A stretch of DNA of 64,000 bases from Hofstenia miamia (GCA_004352715.1 SCFE01000042.1:321069-385068); one strand, 5' to 3'. Positions 1 to 12,938 are shown, counted from the first letter of the stretch. Numbers and translations are program-made. The notes: generated by a model not told the origin, from the letters alone.

Positions 1-1
1 A

Positions 2-552
2 GAACGCATAAAAGAAATAAAGCTTCTAGGTGTTTTCTTCCAAAGTAATTTAAAATGGAACACTAACACCAACTATATTGTTAAAAAGGCAGCAAAGCGG
101 ATACATTTTATGAATATGCTTAAACGCAGTGGTTGTGAAGTGAAGGAATTAATTTCTGTATATAATTCTCTCATTAGACCAATACTCGAATATTTGTGCC
201 CACTTTGGCATCATGCACTAACAAATTCCCAATCCAAAAAAAAATAGAAAGAATTCAAAAACGTGCTTTCAAAATAATATCACCCAATAAGGATTATAAT
301 ATTATATACAAAAATCTCAATTCACAATCTTTATACAATCGTCGTGAGGAAATATGCAAAAAATTATGGTATGAATTATCCAATGATGAAAACCATCCAT
401 TGCATTGGTTACAGCCAGATGTCAAAAAGCTAAACTATCATTTACGAGATGCTCGAAAATTCGTCTCATATAACAGCCGAACTAATTTGAGGAAGCATTC
501 TTTTGCAAGTGTAGAGAATCGACGAGAAAATAAAATAGACTACTGCATATAA
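2..552 (+). pseudogene. CR1/L2-type non-LTR reverse transcriptase, C-terminal part
   Basis: The 3' end of a retrotransposon ORF that starts before the window. Reading from base 2 gives the post-catalytic thumb region typical of CR1/L2/Jockey-like polymerases: IKLLGVFF, then LIRPILEYLCPLWH, then IERIQKRAFKIISP, ending at a stop at 550-552. The frame is broken once, at a run of nine A at about 237-245. Changing the run length by one base would join the two halves, so this may be a sequencing slip or a real mutation. The palm domain and endonuclease lie outside the window. The copy is one of the abundant elements of this genome and has no link to neighbouring genes. Family level (CR1/L2/Jockey superfamily) is fairly sure; exact clade is not. 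Confidence 0.8.
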
Positions 553-630
553 TTTAAAATTTGTCCTGTAAATTCGACCATGGGTCGCAAAGGCAAATAC
601 ATTATTTTATTATTATTATTATTATAATTG
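553..630 (+). repeat. Retrotransposon 3' UTR: hairpin plus (ATT)n tail
   Basis: After the stop there is a short 3' UTR with a perfect hairpin at 575-587 (CGACC, loop ATG, GGTCG), followed by a tail of TTA/ATT triplets at about 601-627. A 3' hairpin followed by a short microsatellite instead of poly(A) is usual for CR1/L2-type elements, where the reverse transcriptase recognises the RNA end. It marks the 3' boundary of the element. Confidence 0.75.
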
Positions 631-762
631 AACAATATATTATTCGGTATCCGGCAGTCAAATTAGCTGCACTTAATTTTATAAAAACAAGAAAAAAACT
701 AGAACACATTTAACGTAATAAAAAACATAATAAAACGTAGCTAATGACAAAGGCAATAAAAA

Positions 763-786
763 NATATATATATATATATATATATA
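763..786. repeat. (TA)n microsatellite with one N
   Basis: TA array of about 23 bases starting with an ambiguous base at 763. It sits at the 3' edge of the minus-strand R4-like element and may be its tail or a separate microsatellite. Confidence 0.8.
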
Positions 787-799
787 TCCGCGTTCTTAA

Positions 800-3670
800 C
801 CTTGACCGTTCATGGCTAATCAATATCATAGACTCATCTGTTAGGAAAAACAAGATTCAGCGAGACCGTGATCACCCTCTACACACCAGCTTACAGCCTA
901 CGACGCCTAAATCTCATTATGATAAATCATTTATTGCGATTGCCTGGCACTATCTTAGTAGTGGCATTCTACCCGATGTTCTCCAAGTATTTCTTCAACC
1001 TTTTTCCACAGCCTTTCTATTTACTCTGCCAACTCTCTGTATTTGTCTATCTTCTCTTTCTCCTTGCTTTCTACATTTCTGTCCTTTGGTACTGCTATGT
1101 CTATCACTGTTCCTAAACTTTTCTCTTTGTCTACCACTACTATGTCTGGCCTCTGTGCTTCTATCACCTTGCTTGTCTGTATGCTGAAGTCCCACAGTAT
1201 CTTAACCTTTTCCTTTTCTATGACGCCCTGTGGCTTGTGCTCATACCAATTGTCTCCTTCTTCTAACCCATGCCTGAACCTATACTCATTCTGCGCCAAC
1301 TTCTCACATCCTGCTATTAGATGATCTACTGTCTCACACTTTTCTTGCATAGCCTACACTTATCACTTACTTCCATTCTTCTATCTATATGCTTGCTTCT
1401 GTGCTGCCATTATCAATGCTTCTGTTTCTCTTTTTAGTTCTGCTGTCTTTAACCACTTGTTGCTCTCTTCTCTGTCACACTTTTCTGTGTTCCTCCAGTA
1501 TTCTCCTTCTGCCTATATCTTGTTTGTCTTTCTGATTCCATCCTACTCTGGTATATCTTCTTTCCTTCACTCTCAGTTCTTCTCTTCTTTAGCTCCTTAG
1601 TGATCTCTAGTAGGGATCCTCTAGGTTGCTCTTCTACATATTCCTTTAGCCCTAGTGCTTCTGCTTCTACAGTTTCCTCCACACTTAGCAGACCTTTCCC
1701 TCCCTTATGCCTTGCCATGTACATCTCCATTTAAGTTGAATGCTCTCTCTGCTGCTAGTCTCCCTGTCTAATTCCCTCAGTTCATTCCTGTCCCACCTAA
1801 CTAATACTGCCGAATATCTCAACACTGATATTGCCCACTTATTATTTGCCTTTATGCTGTTCTGCACATTCAATGCTGACTTCTGTAGTACCTTCCTTAC
1901 TCTCCTCTTGTATTCTTTTCTTAACCTCGTCCTCATTTCCTCATGATCTGTTCTATCTTTCTCTATCACACCTAAGTACTTGTACCCCTCTTTGACTTCC
2001 TCAATCTTATCCCCGGTGCTCGTCCTCAAACCATCTCATCTATGCACTTGCCTTTGGTCATTGTCACTGTCTCACACTTTCCTAATCCAAATTCCAATCC
2101 AGAATCTCTCCTTGCATTCTCCAATGTCTCCATTTGCTTCTGCAACATCTTCCTTGAAGTAGCATACATCTTCAGGTCGTCCATGTACCACAGGTGACTA
2201 ACTGCTCTACCATTCTTCTCCAACTTATATCCTATAGCTGTCTCCTTTAACTTTTATGTGCTGGGGATTAAGCTAACTACAAACAGTAGTCTTCCTGGAA
2301 TATGCCTCGCCTAAATCTCAAGCTGTGCCCGTTTATCTCAGTCTGCCACTTTCCCATCTCCCTCTCTAGAAACTCAACCCATTTCCGTGAAACTCCATTG
2401 GTCTCTAGCGTCCTCAATACCCACCTATGTGATATGCTCTCATACGCCTTCCTGTAGTCTATCCATGCCATTGCTAAGTTTGTCTTCCTTCTTCTTCAAT
2501 TCTCCACTACTGCCTGGTCTATTAACAACAGATCTTTGCATCCTCTCGTCTTTGTCCTACATCCCTTCCGCTCCTCTGGCATCAACCTGTTCTGTTCTAA
2601 TTCTTTGGGTCCTTCTGTATCTGAAATTTCCATTCCCACTGCCATCCACTCTGGGCACACACTCCTCCAATGCTACTGCTAGTCTCTCATGAACACTTGT
2701 GATCTTCTTCAGCCAATACACATGTACCTCATCTCTGTCTGGCGCCTTCCAGTTNTCTACCATTCTTCTCCAACTTATATCCTATAGCTGTCTCCTTTAA
2801 CTTTTATGTGCTGGGGATTAAGCTAACTACAAACAGTAGTCTTCCTGGAATATGCCTCGCCTAAATCTCAAGCTGTGCCCGTTTATCTCAGTCTGCCACT
2901 TTCCCATCTCCCTCTCTAGAAACTCAACCCATTTCCGTGAAACTCCATTGGTCTCTAGCGTCCTCAATACCCACCTATGTGATATGCTCTCATACGCCTT
3001 CCTGTAGTCTATCCANTTGCAGTTGTGATTACTTCTTCTTCTTGCCTAAATTCCTTCTGCATCTGCTCACTCTCTATCTCTGGTCCCACATTTCCCCATA
3101 TATTCTCCCAGAACCTTACTGCGTCTTCGCCTGCTTTAGCTGTAGCCTTTTCTCCTGCATCTAGTTCTTTGTAGAATTTTCCTTCTTGGGTTTCAAACTT
3201 CATATTTTCCCTTGCCTGCTTTGCCTTTGCCCTATATTTTCTCAGCTTCTCAGCTTCTGCGACTAATTTCTGCTTAAGCTGCACCTGTCCTGTACGGCCT
3301 TACTTGTCCTGATCTTCTCTATTTGCTGCCTAATCTTTGCCACTTTATTCTCAATTCTTCTCTCCCATGCCGGCTTTCTTTCTCTCTTATCTTCTTGTTG
3401 TCTTTTCTTTTTCATGTTCATGCCTAAATTTTTCAGCACCTCACATGCACCTGCATACACTAAGCTATTTACTTCTGTGACACTCCTAGCATCTATCCTC
3501 TCCATCACTTTATTGACTTTTGCTGTCTCTACTGCAAGCTTGCTTTTCTTAACTCCTCTTGGAACTGGCAACCTAGTTCTCTCACCTATTTCTTCCTTCA
3601 TATTTTCCTTGATTGCTGCTTCAGTTTTTGATAGGTTTACAAATATTGTTTCATTATGGTAGAAGTACAT
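800..3670 (-). pseudogene. R4-like non-LTR retrotransposon, decayed
   Basis: On the minus strand, fragments in the right order spell one retrotransposon polyprotein. They are a basic N-terminal part (3670-3020), NWKAPDRDE (about 2745), the polymerase motif WIDYRKAYESISHRWV (about 2465-2415), LWYMDDLKMYA (about 2195-2160) which holds the catalytic DD, LEFGLGKCE (about 2100), YKYLGVIEKD (about 1985), and a C-terminal block ETVDHLIAGC ... RPDIVVVDK ... IDIAVPKD (1330-1090). The YMDDLK form and the PD...D C-terminus fit the clades with a restriction-like endonuclease (R4/Dong/Rex6). Stops and frameshifts separate nearly every block, so it is dead. Its reverse complement gives long plus-strand open frames rich in Leu and Ser, which are shadows. 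Clade assignment is from remembered motif patterns and is moderately sure. Confidence 0.75.
2756..3015. repeat. 260-bp exact-looking copy of 2206-2465, bounded by N
   Basis: Bases 2756-3015 repeat 2206-2465 at a fixed offset of 550 and are bracketed by single N at 2755 and 3016. In protein order on the minus strand, the sequence just before the insert (EEEVITTA) should continue directly into NWKAPDRDE. The inserted copy instead puts the WIDYRKAY segment there a second time and too early. This is best explained as a misplaced patch in the assembly. Confidence 0.85.
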
Positions 3671-4614
3671 AATTTATACTGTTTCTAGTTTTATTTTGAA
3701 TCTTTTGGAGAGGTATTTGGGTCAGAGTTGGAGGCAGGATGGGCTTAGGGCCTAATTTTTGGTCATTGCATTGGGCTGGCCTTCCAATTTGACATCTTTG
3801 ACTGCAATTCAGTAATTGTTGCTTACATTAAACATTATTAACTATTATACCAATATTACATATATTTTTTTTGTGCCACGCCAACCTTCAGGCCTAAGTT
3901 CTTAAAGTCAAAATGGGACGTGCCAAGAGAGTAGAAGCACTGGCTGGGCCATGCTGGAAAAAAACCCAAAACTGTCCAATTTCAAAAGTCCATTTTGGTT
4001 TGATTCAGTTTTTTAAAAAAACTGCAGTTTTGGTTCTTAGTTACCACCAGACCCTATTCTGTATACATCAGTAAGTTTTTCCTTTTCTCCTGTATTGGTA
4101 TTATTTACTGTTTTCAATATAATTGGTTCATGTACAATTTGAACTCTTTTTTTATTTTCTATATAAGGAAAAAGAAAATTTTTCTATAGATACTAGAATT
4201 TGAAGAAATAAACTTCAATAAATTTGCTTTGGAAGGAAATAGGTCAATTTTATAGGCCCTGTGTCACTTGTAAACAAACCAAACTGACCTTTCTGATGTG
4301 AAATATGACAACAAATTATACCATTTCATGTACCTAGTCCAAATAAGAATTTAAATCAAATCTAAATTATATGCAAGTTCCTGATTGATTTTAATTATAT
4401 TTGCATGGCTTTGCAAGTTGTGCCTATAGCTCTGGCAAGTTCCTCTAAGGAATACTTGCGTACCAACTAATTATATTGACGAGGTTGAAAACCAAGATTA
4501 TCAGCATTTTTAAATTCTGTATCAAATGCCATATTCTAAATAGTATTAATGTCAACAGTACTGTATCTTAAAATGCTATTATCCCAATGTCAGTCCAAAA
4601 TTGATCTGTAGTGT

Positions 4615-4662
<48 letters not shown>

Positions 4663-4938
4663 GTATATATATATATTATATATATAAATTTATATCTCCT
4701 GCTAAATGTTTTTTAAAAAACCTCATTATGACCGTGTTTCTAAACATAAATCGTTGACATTTTGCAGAGTAATGTCTCTTAAATTTACCTACCCCATAGT
4801 AAATATATTTAAGTTCGAGTGAATACTGTGGTAACAATTGCAAAAAATAAGGTTTTTTGGGAAAAAATCGCGATTCCTTATAAATGCCTTAGAAATTTCC
4901 TGCCAAATGTAAGGTTTTTCATTTTCCAAAGCAAAAAG

Positions 4939-4979
<41 letters not shown>

Positions 4980-6206
4980 AAAAAAACAAATGTTTCTTCT
5001 TTAACTACATTGTGTATAGATAATACTCCAAATAAAAAAAAAATTTTTCATTTGATTTTTCACAAACTACTGCAAATCTTATTGATTTTTGGAGGTTATT
5101 TTGTCTTAGGTAAAGTCAATAAAGTCGAGTTGCTAAAAGAAATCTTATTAGTTCTAAAAACATATTTACCTCTAAAATGTACAAAGGTATTAATTATGGT
5201 ATTGTATACTTTATTTTTTAAGTATAGCATATTATAATATTTTTTTAATAAAATACAAATTCCTGAAAGTGAAATGTAACTCTGAGCATCTCTAACATAA
5301 ATATATCCATTTTCTATTCAAATTTCGTCAAAATCTTTTTTGTGATTGTTTTTGTGGGTTTTTGATTTCAATTCCAAGCATGTCTTAACATCCAAATTTA
5401 TAGTGCAATTGATTATATAGTAACGAGGCATATCAATTTAATAGGTGATTCGATTCAGCTAAAATTGCCATAAACAATGCACAGCACATGCAAAGCAGTT
5501 TTTATGCAAATTAGCCAAATATATCATTCCTGCTCTTTTAACCAATCAAAAAAGAAAACAATATATTTAGCATTATAGCATAACATCACATGATCAGTTC
5601 TTTCAAAAATGCTGTAAAATTTAGTTGGAAAGAGTTAGCAGATTGCTATCTTTTAAAGCTAAAAAGTACATTGCTTAACATACTGGTGAATTTGGAAAAG
5701 AATATTTTAGATGTACATACAGCTTCAACTAAATGAATTTTTACAATTAATATAACATTTCTGAAAAACAAAGATTTCAGAAATGAACATTAAAGCGTAT
5801 TGCACCTTAACAACAGTTTATCATTTTGCTTATTTAAATGATATTTTAATTGCAATTTCCATTTATAATCAGGGTTTCGGAGCAACCGCAAATATGACTC
5901 TGGCACTGCTCCGGAGCACATTCTTATAACATTTAGCTCCAGCTCAGGCTTAGGAGCTGTTGGATCCCAATGGTTCCAGTTCCAGCTCTGGCTCCATCGC
6001 GATCTGTGCTGCAATATATTCACAAATATGAATGTTAGCTAATGTTTACGAGTTTATTGATTATTTTTCAAATTGACCAATTATTTTAAAATTTCCAAGA
6101 ATTTGAATGCATTTTCTGTAACACCAAAGTTCTTTGTTGAACAAAAATCAACAAATAAAATTAGGTATTTAAAAAAATCTTTGAAGCTGGAGCTGTTCTA
6201 TAGATA
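3671..6206. other. Non-coding, AT-rich
   Basis: No coding region can be supported here. It holds a possible hAT-type end (3723-3811), two (TA)n arrays (4617-4686 and 4939-4975) and a small patch rich in GGAGC and GAGCTGG words (about 5875-6010). The rest is unique AT-rich sequence. Confidence 0.6.
3723..3811 (+). repeat. Possible hAT-type terminus (CAGAGTTG family)
   Basis: Starts CAGAGTTGGAGGCAGG and continues with GGGCTTAGGGCC and TTGGGCTGGCC words. The same start and the same GGGCTTGGGCC-type words are found at 14677 and, inverted, at 42054. Short subterminal words repeated behind a CAG start are typical of hAT elements. No partner end or target duplication was found for this copy. Confidence 0.4.
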
Positions 6207-6208
6207 CC

Positions 6209-6427
6209 TATATATATATATATATATANNNNNNNNNNNNNNNNNNNNNNNNNNNNNNNNNNNNNNNNNNNNNNNNNNNNNNNNNNNNNNNNNNNNNNNN
6301 NNNNNNNNNNNNNNNNNNNNNNNNNNNNNNNNNNNNNNNNNNNNNNNNNNNNNNNNNNNNNNNNNNNNNNNNNNNNNNNNNNNNNNNNNNNNNNNNNNNN
6401 NNNNNNNNNNNNNNNNNNNNNNNNNNN

Positions 6428-6458
<31 letters not shown>
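6209..6458. repeat. (TA)n array with 199-base gap
   Basis: TA repeats on both sides of N at 6229-6427, so the gap is very probably an unresolved TA array. Open frames reading YIYIYI across it are meaningless. Confidence 0.85.
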
Positions 6459-6461
<3 letters not shown>

Positions 6462-8019
6462 TGCATTTAATCTATTTTAAGCAAGATATTAAAAATTACA
6501 CTTCTAAGGCATTAAAATAATATATAAATTTTAGTAGAAATTAAGTGCAAAACGCATAGAATTGTTTTCCTGGTAAATACGATCACAAACATTTAATTTA
6601 GAACGATAGGGCATGTTTGAAATATGTTCATATGGAGTCATAGGCTATTATTTAATTATAAGTATATACTTCTTAAACCGAAAATTCTAAAATCTACGTA
6701 TATATTATATAAATATATAATATTTGTTAATGTGTTAACCTTTAAATTTTGTATGAGGCAAGGAACAAAATATGTCCGACATGTTTGTATACTTTTCGAA
6801 ATTTTGAATTTGTGAATCCATAAACTATGAAGTTTATAGGACTGTTTCTATGAGAGAACATTTCAGCGACTTCTAAAGACCAATACATTAGATATCTATA
6901 AAAGCAATTCCTATTAATTGCACAATATTAACAAGATATAAACATTAGATATCTAAAGAGGTTTTTCCTATTCTCATTAAGAAAATGCTATGTAAAAATT
7001 TTTGAAGAAACAGGAATCCGATTGTTGAGTTACTGAAAAATGACTTCAAAACAAACGTCAGTTTCGAAAATCAAGAAAGGGTACGCGAAGAAGAAAAAAT
7101 ATGGCAGACTACAATGCTAAGAAATATAGCTGAGTGAGTTATGCTAAAAATTGACATTGTGAATGTGAAGAAATGTATGACCACTTAAATACACATTCAA
7201 AAATAACTAAGTATAAAGTACAAATCCACGTGGTAGAAGAGAGTTGGATACAGGTTGCATGAAGAATATCTGGAAGAATTGCTGATCTAAGGCATTATGA
7301 AAAACTAACACAGATTGAAGCCTCAAAAAAGGACGCACTAAATTGGGTCTAAAAAAATAATAAGAATAGTTACATACTAAATAAAAAAGTAAGCTTCTAT
7401 TAGTGCGCTATGCAAGCTTTAAAATTTGCAAAACATGCTACTTAGTTTACTTTATATTTATATATAATTTTGTCAAGGCTTAACGAACTCAGTACTTGGA
7501 ATTAGTAATTTTATTGTAAAAAAAATTGCTTGATATTATTATAATAAATATGCAGTCAATAACAATAATATAAACATAAATATAGATATAAATCATACAA
7601 TAATTCAATAAATAAGTAATTGTTCATTGTTCATGATCCTGAATAGTTTTAGTAAATTCATCATTAATATTTCAAACTTGCAGATATGAAATATTCATTA
7701 ATAATTAATTTAAAAATCTATAAAAAGAGAATCGGTATGGTCATTCCAAACAGTCCTCCGATGCTAATGAGAATACTTGATGGAGAAAATGTTAATTTCA
7801 GTTGTGAATTTAGCAATATTTTACCATACAGTGATAAATATTTTCAATGTTGAGTGAAAATGTTAATTCCATGCTACTGCAGAGATGAGTAAGTCAGTGA
7901 ATGCACTTTGAATGGAAAATTGATTGACACATAATCGTCTCATTGTAGTTCATTATTGAGCTGTTTGTGACCATTAAGCATACAGCAAATCAGCTTTGTA
8001 CATTCTAGTATTTGCTTGT
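6459..8019. other. Non-coding, nothing recognised
   Basis: AT-rich sequence without a credible reading frame. A stretch at about 7015-7130 reads briefly like protein (NDFKTNVSFENQERVREEEK) but is soon interrupted, and I could not assign it. Confidence 0.5.
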
Positions 8020-8080
8020 TCAGTGTGCATTCTTGCATTTGATAGCTTTTACACACCGAGTGGCAGAAGACAGAGGTAAG
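8020..8080 (+). promoter_or_regulatory. Possible initiator and non-coding first exon
   Basis: A TCAGTG initiator-like motif at 8020-8025 is followed 50 bases later by a near-perfect splice donor, CAGAG|GTAAGT, with the intron starting at 8076. No TATA box is seen about 30 bases upstream and there is no coding sequence between. It could be a short untranslated first exon, but this rests on two short motifs only. Confidence 0.25.
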
Positions 8081-8127
8081 TTAACATTGGTTTCTTCATA
8101 GTGAAAAATTAAGTTCATTCAATAATT

Positions 8128-8612
8128 TAAGAAATATTATCTTCTATTTCATGCATATGAAATTTGTTATGTTAATGCATTAGTGAGAAAATGAAAAATT
8201 AAATTCTGACGTTTCTTTATCATTTAAAAAAGCATCTATGATCAATCCCTGTCATTAATGTTTTGTCTGACATTTCACTATTGCATATTATGTTGTTGAT
8301 CTCTTAAAGAACTTGCAAGGATTTTGAAAAATTTTATTCCCAACATTGATTTTTCAATAGAAAAATTGAAAGTGTCTATTTCAAACACGTTTTACATCAA
8401 AACCTATTAATCTATACAACCCTCTATGACGATTTATTGCTGACTAAGCCTTCTTGTTTAAATCGTGCTATTTCACTTTGTTGTAAAGCATGTAATGAAC
8501 TTGCAAATTGAATAATTATCTTACAACACTTATTTTGAAGCAAATCAACAGAGTTTTCCTCTGCTTAGTGGTGTGCAATTAAAATGATTCAAATTTCTTG
8601 AGATGTTTGTTT
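8128..8612 (+). repeat. Dispersed repeat, copy A
   Basis: About 480 bp that matches 10658-11106 in the same orientation, including AAGAACTTGCAAGGATTTTG and the end CTTAGTGGTGTGCAATTAAA. Copy A has a roughly 25-base segment near 8359-8385 that copy B lacks, plus many substitutions, so the duplication is old. No coding potential is seen. It may be a non-autonomous element or an old local duplication. Confidence 0.75.
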
Positions 8613-8944
8613 AAGTTTATCTAGAAACAATAACCAGGCAGTCGTCGTTTTGAGAGCAATTAGTTCATGTATTTTCGTCTGATTTGCCAGCTCTTTACAA
8701 CATCCTGGAGAACTTCAATAGCTCTTTCACAAGTTTTAATATTAAAAATAACTATTGCATAATATACCAGTATTTATAATTTACAAAGCTCTTTTTTATA
8801 TAGCAACTAATGCTCAAAGTAATGCAGCATATATGACATGATTGATTAAAAAATATTATATATTTATTATTATTATTTAAACAATGCTTGTATTCATGTT
8901 AGATTTTTTGCAAAAAAATAGAAAATATTTTCAAATGAAAGTAG

Positions 8945-8977
<33 letters not shown>

Positions 8978-10657
8978 CTTTTTTTAAGTGAAATTTTAGA
9001 AAATAATCGCTAATATCTCAGAAAGTTTTCATGGTATAAATTTTGCACCTAGTGCATTCGATTGCAAATAAAAATTACATCTAGAAAATATATGATAAGA
9101 GCCACGAGGCGCCTTGGTGCCAAGAAATTCCTTGTATTAAAAAATGTATTAATGTAGTATGATCGAAAATCGAAGAACATTGGCACATGTAGCTATTGAT
9201 TAGCTAGAGAATGATATAATTTTTGTGACTATAACGTCAAAATTAACATTGCAGTAGCTTTCTGAAATGGGACTACCGCATTGTTAAAATCGCTTTGCTA
9301 TAGACAGGTTAATTACATAATATTCAAGGCCAAAAGAATTGCCATTTAGTAAATGAAAGTGTTTTAAGTAATAAAAATGAAGATTTATATCAATCGCATT
9401 TATTGCTCTAAAAATGGTATAAATTGATGAATTTTAAAAAATAAAAATCAGTTTATCATACAGATATTCAGCGTGGAATTAATGGCATTTAAACTGTGTC
9501 AATATTATAAAAACTCATAGAGTAATAGGTATCCAAATTTGGTCTACTCCATTAATTATAATAATCCAATCTTACAAAAATAAAAAATAGATAATTTCTT
9601 TTGGCCGATACTGTGCAACCAGTATAGATAAATTCGAAAAATTAAAAATAATTTCACCTGGAGCTAATCAGTGCGCATATTTTGATATATAACATTAGTC
9701 AATAACGTCAAATGCCGCAGAGTATTAGCTTTCCGAAATGCATCAGTCTATGTCGTTTAGGAGAAATTCGAAAGTTGTAATTAATGTTAATTACTCAAAG
9801 GGAATAGTAATTAAAAATATAATATTAACATTGAAACATAGAACTAAAAGAGCTCTAAAGAATTGTGAAAACAGCTAAGGAATTGAAAAAATTGGAAGAG
9901 TACTGGCTATATCTAAACATTTAATAGTTAGAATAGAAAATTCAACAAGAAGGCTGTTATATGAGAGCAGAAATTCATCAAAATATAGTGATGAATGCAC
10001 TATTTTTTAACTGGCCTTACCTAGACCGCTCACCTCCCCCACCACGCCCACCCAAGTGTTGTTTTATCATGTTTATAACTTACCAATTTTATGGTAATAA
10101 TGTCATAAGAATTTTAAATTTTCTAACTAGTTCTCATCACTTTTTTCCTTACAAACTACTCAATCTGTAAGTCAATTTAAACAACTTGTTTCTTAAATAA
10201 ACTTTCAAAATATGAGCAAAAGGGTCCATAAATTATTCCAAAATAATGCCACTTCCACTAAAACCCAGTTTCTCAATGTGACCTCTAGCAAGGTAAAGTT
10301 TAACTGTCTTTATCAATTTTTACATTTCTTATATCCAAACTTTGAAAAACTGTAGCTCAGTCAATTCTTAACTGATTTTCACAAAATCAAATTTTTAAGA
10401 AAGAACATCAAAAATTCTACATGGCAATGTCAATTAAATTTTAATTCTCTTGAAGGGGGTTCAGTCAAAAGGGTGGTTTGGGTGGGTTCTTTATTATTTC
10501 TTATTTCTGTTAATCTGCAATTGGACTAGATTAGACAATAAATATTATAACAGAAACAATTAATTCTTTTTGATTTGAACTATTTACTATTATTTATCAA
10601 GTATTTAAGCAAAATATAACAAGACACCACATTCTTATCATAGAAATAAATTAGTAT
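8613..10657. other. Non-coding, nothing recognised
   Basis: AT-rich sequence between the two dispersed repeat copies. It contains one (TA)n array at about 8946-8978. Open frames in it are short and show no family resemblance. Confidence 0.5.
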
Positions 10658-11106
10658 ATTTAATAATCTGAGAAATATTATCTTCAATTTTGCGTGTATG
10701 AAATTTGCTATGTTAATACATTAGTGAGACAATGAAATAATAAATTCTGAAGTTTCTTTATCATCTAGAATAGCATTTATGAGCAGTCCCTGTCAGGAAG
10801 GTTTTGTCTGACATTTCACTATTGCATAATATGTTGTTGATCTCTTAAAGAACTTGCAAGGATTTTGAAAAATTTGATTCCCAACATTGATTTTTCAAAC
10901 ATGTTTTACATCAAAACCTATTAATCTATAAAACTGATGATTTATTGCTGACTAAACCCTCTTTTTTAAATCGCGCTGTTCCACTTTGTTGAAAAGCATG
11001 TAATGAACTTGGAAATTGAATTATCACACAACACTTATTTTGAAGAAATCAATTTAGTTTTCCTCCGCTTAGTGGTGTGCAATTAAAATGATTGAAATTT
11101 CTTGAG
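10658..11106 (+). repeat. Dispersed repeat, copy B
   Basis: Second, diverged copy of 8128-8612. It ends at 11106 (CTTGAGGTGT), just before the pogo-like pseudogene begins. Confidence 0.75.
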
Positions 11107-11222
11107 GTGTATTCGCAAATATATACTTCCATCTGATTACAAGGCTAAAATTCCTCACTCAGACACTTTCCATATTACATGGAGGAATTTACATTGACAG
11201 GGCGAATTGAAACACTTAACTG

Positions 11223-12938
11223 ATGGTTAGAAATTACAAACGAAAGAACAAGGGGCTGAAATACTCCAATGAACTGTTAGCACTGTTAACTATCAAGAAA
11301 GGGGAAATTCGCATTTCTGATGCTGTTAGGGAATACAGGATCCCCAGAACGACCATTTTTAGACAACTCCACAGACAGAATTTGTGAAAACGAGGAGGAG
11401 TCATCCTATTTTCAACTGAACAAGAGAGAATTTTGATCAAATGAATTTTAGACATTGCCAAGTGAGGCTTCCCTCTTTCTGTGGAAGTTGCACAAGTGCT
11501 AATATACAAGTACACAGCTATTTTGAGGCGAAGGAAGAAAATAACATTTTTGCCCAAAACATGGGATATTGAGAAACTGGCGAGCAAGGACTGTTGGTTG
11601 AACTTTCATAAATGATATCCCGAAATATCCCTCAGAGTAGCTGAAAATATTTCTTTGGTGCATGCAGAAGCATTCAATGTTGACTGTGTGAGTCGTTTCT
11701 TTCAAGAAATCAAAAGGCATCTAACTGACTGCAATTTAGTGAGCCTGCCTGCACAGAATTTGGAATTGCAATGAAAGAGTCCTTTCAAACATCCCAAATA
11801 AAAGTGTCAAGGTGATTGCAAAGAAGGGGGAGCGCCTCGTGCAGCAACTTCAGGTGTCTGAGTGAGGTACTCTTACTACACTCTTACCTTTCGTAAATGC
11901 AATGGGGCACTTCATACCGCCATTTCTGATTTTCAAGAGTTTTACTTTTCCTGATAGCTCCATGTACCCTGAAGGCTGCTCAATTAACTCAGCAAATATG
12001 GGTTACATTGATTCGGAATTATTTTTGAAAATTTTAAAGCATTTTCAGGAGTTCAGACGCAAGCCAGAGGAAAGATGCGCACTCATCATGGATGGTCACT
12101 TTTCCCATTTAACAATTGAAGCACTTGAGTTCGCGAATCCAACAATGAGCTGCTATGCCTTCCGCCTCACAGTACCCATAGACTTCAACCTTTGGATACA
12201 CATTTTAATCATCATCTGAAGGTGTTATGGAGTAAAAATGTTAGGTTGTTCCTACAGAAAGCGAGAAAGTAATTCTGTCAAAATTCGATTTTGGGAATGT
12301 TTTTTGCCCAACCTGGAATGAAATGGCTCTCTAATTCGCTCCGGATTTGACTACTGTGGATTTTTTCCGGTCCGCAATCCAACCAAACCAACGGATTTTT
12401 GTCTCCAGAAGACGTTTCGAAAGGACTCGGAAGAATGCACTGCAGAACTCTGTGTAACTCCAGTTCTTGCAACTAAGATGCAGTCTGGACAAAACGAAAC
12501 ACGTACAAGCATGATTACTCCAGTAACACCCCATTACCAGATACCACTGCTTGATTACATAGGTTACTACCAAGTCCTAAAAATGCAGAAAATCCCAGAC
12601 ATTCCATGCCTCACACAGCTGTCGTTTCAACACCTGAAATCATCAGCATTATGAAAGGGAAAGCAGCTAAAATATCCAGAAATGCAGCAAACAAGGGTGG
12701 GAAGTCGGTTTTTAAGACTAATAAGAGATGCTTGGGACCAAGTGAGAACCACTGGGTTTGTATGGTATGCTTTGCAGAATTTGGAGATCAGCAGAGACTA
12801 AATTTTCACAAGTGCACATCATGCCAGCAGTGGGTGTGTGAAGCCTGTTTTGGGGCTGATTTTTGCGCAAATTGTGAATGGATTTGTACAGAAATCATCA
12901 TTTATTTGAATTTGTTTCCTATAACATTCCTGCCATAA
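11223..12938 (+). pseudogene. pogo/Tigger-like DDE transposase, dead
   Basis: Plus-strand remains of a Tc1/pogo-superfamily transposase in correct order. A psq-type helix-turn-helix opens at the ATG at 11223 (ISDAVREYRIPRTTIFRQLH). A CENP-B-like second DNA-binding region follows (LSVEVAQVLIYKY ... TWDIEKLASKDCWLNFH). The catalytic core has a block near 11757 (IWNCNERVLSNIPN) followed by VIAKKGERLV, then LIMDGHFSH at about 12090, and LQPLDTHF at about 12190 in another frame. A C-terminal zinc-binding region has paired cysteines (WVCMVCF, HKCTSCQQWVCEAC, CANCE; 12755-12880). There are several in-frame stops (first near 11385) and at least two frameshifts. In the first catalytic block the usual acidic D of the DE pair reads N (CNE). 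The protein is non-functional twice over. Confidence 0.85.

Noticed and set aside
744-3662. Long plus-strand open frames rich in Leu, Ser, Pro and Cys
   Set aside because: They are the reverse complement of the minus-strand R4-like element; only the minus strand carries polymerase and endonuclease motifs in order.
6073-6480. Tyr-Ile repeat protein
   Set aside because: It is the translation of a (TA)n array plus N.
11234-11720. Minus-strand frames of 73-117 codons
   Set aside because: Antisense of the pogo-like transposase.
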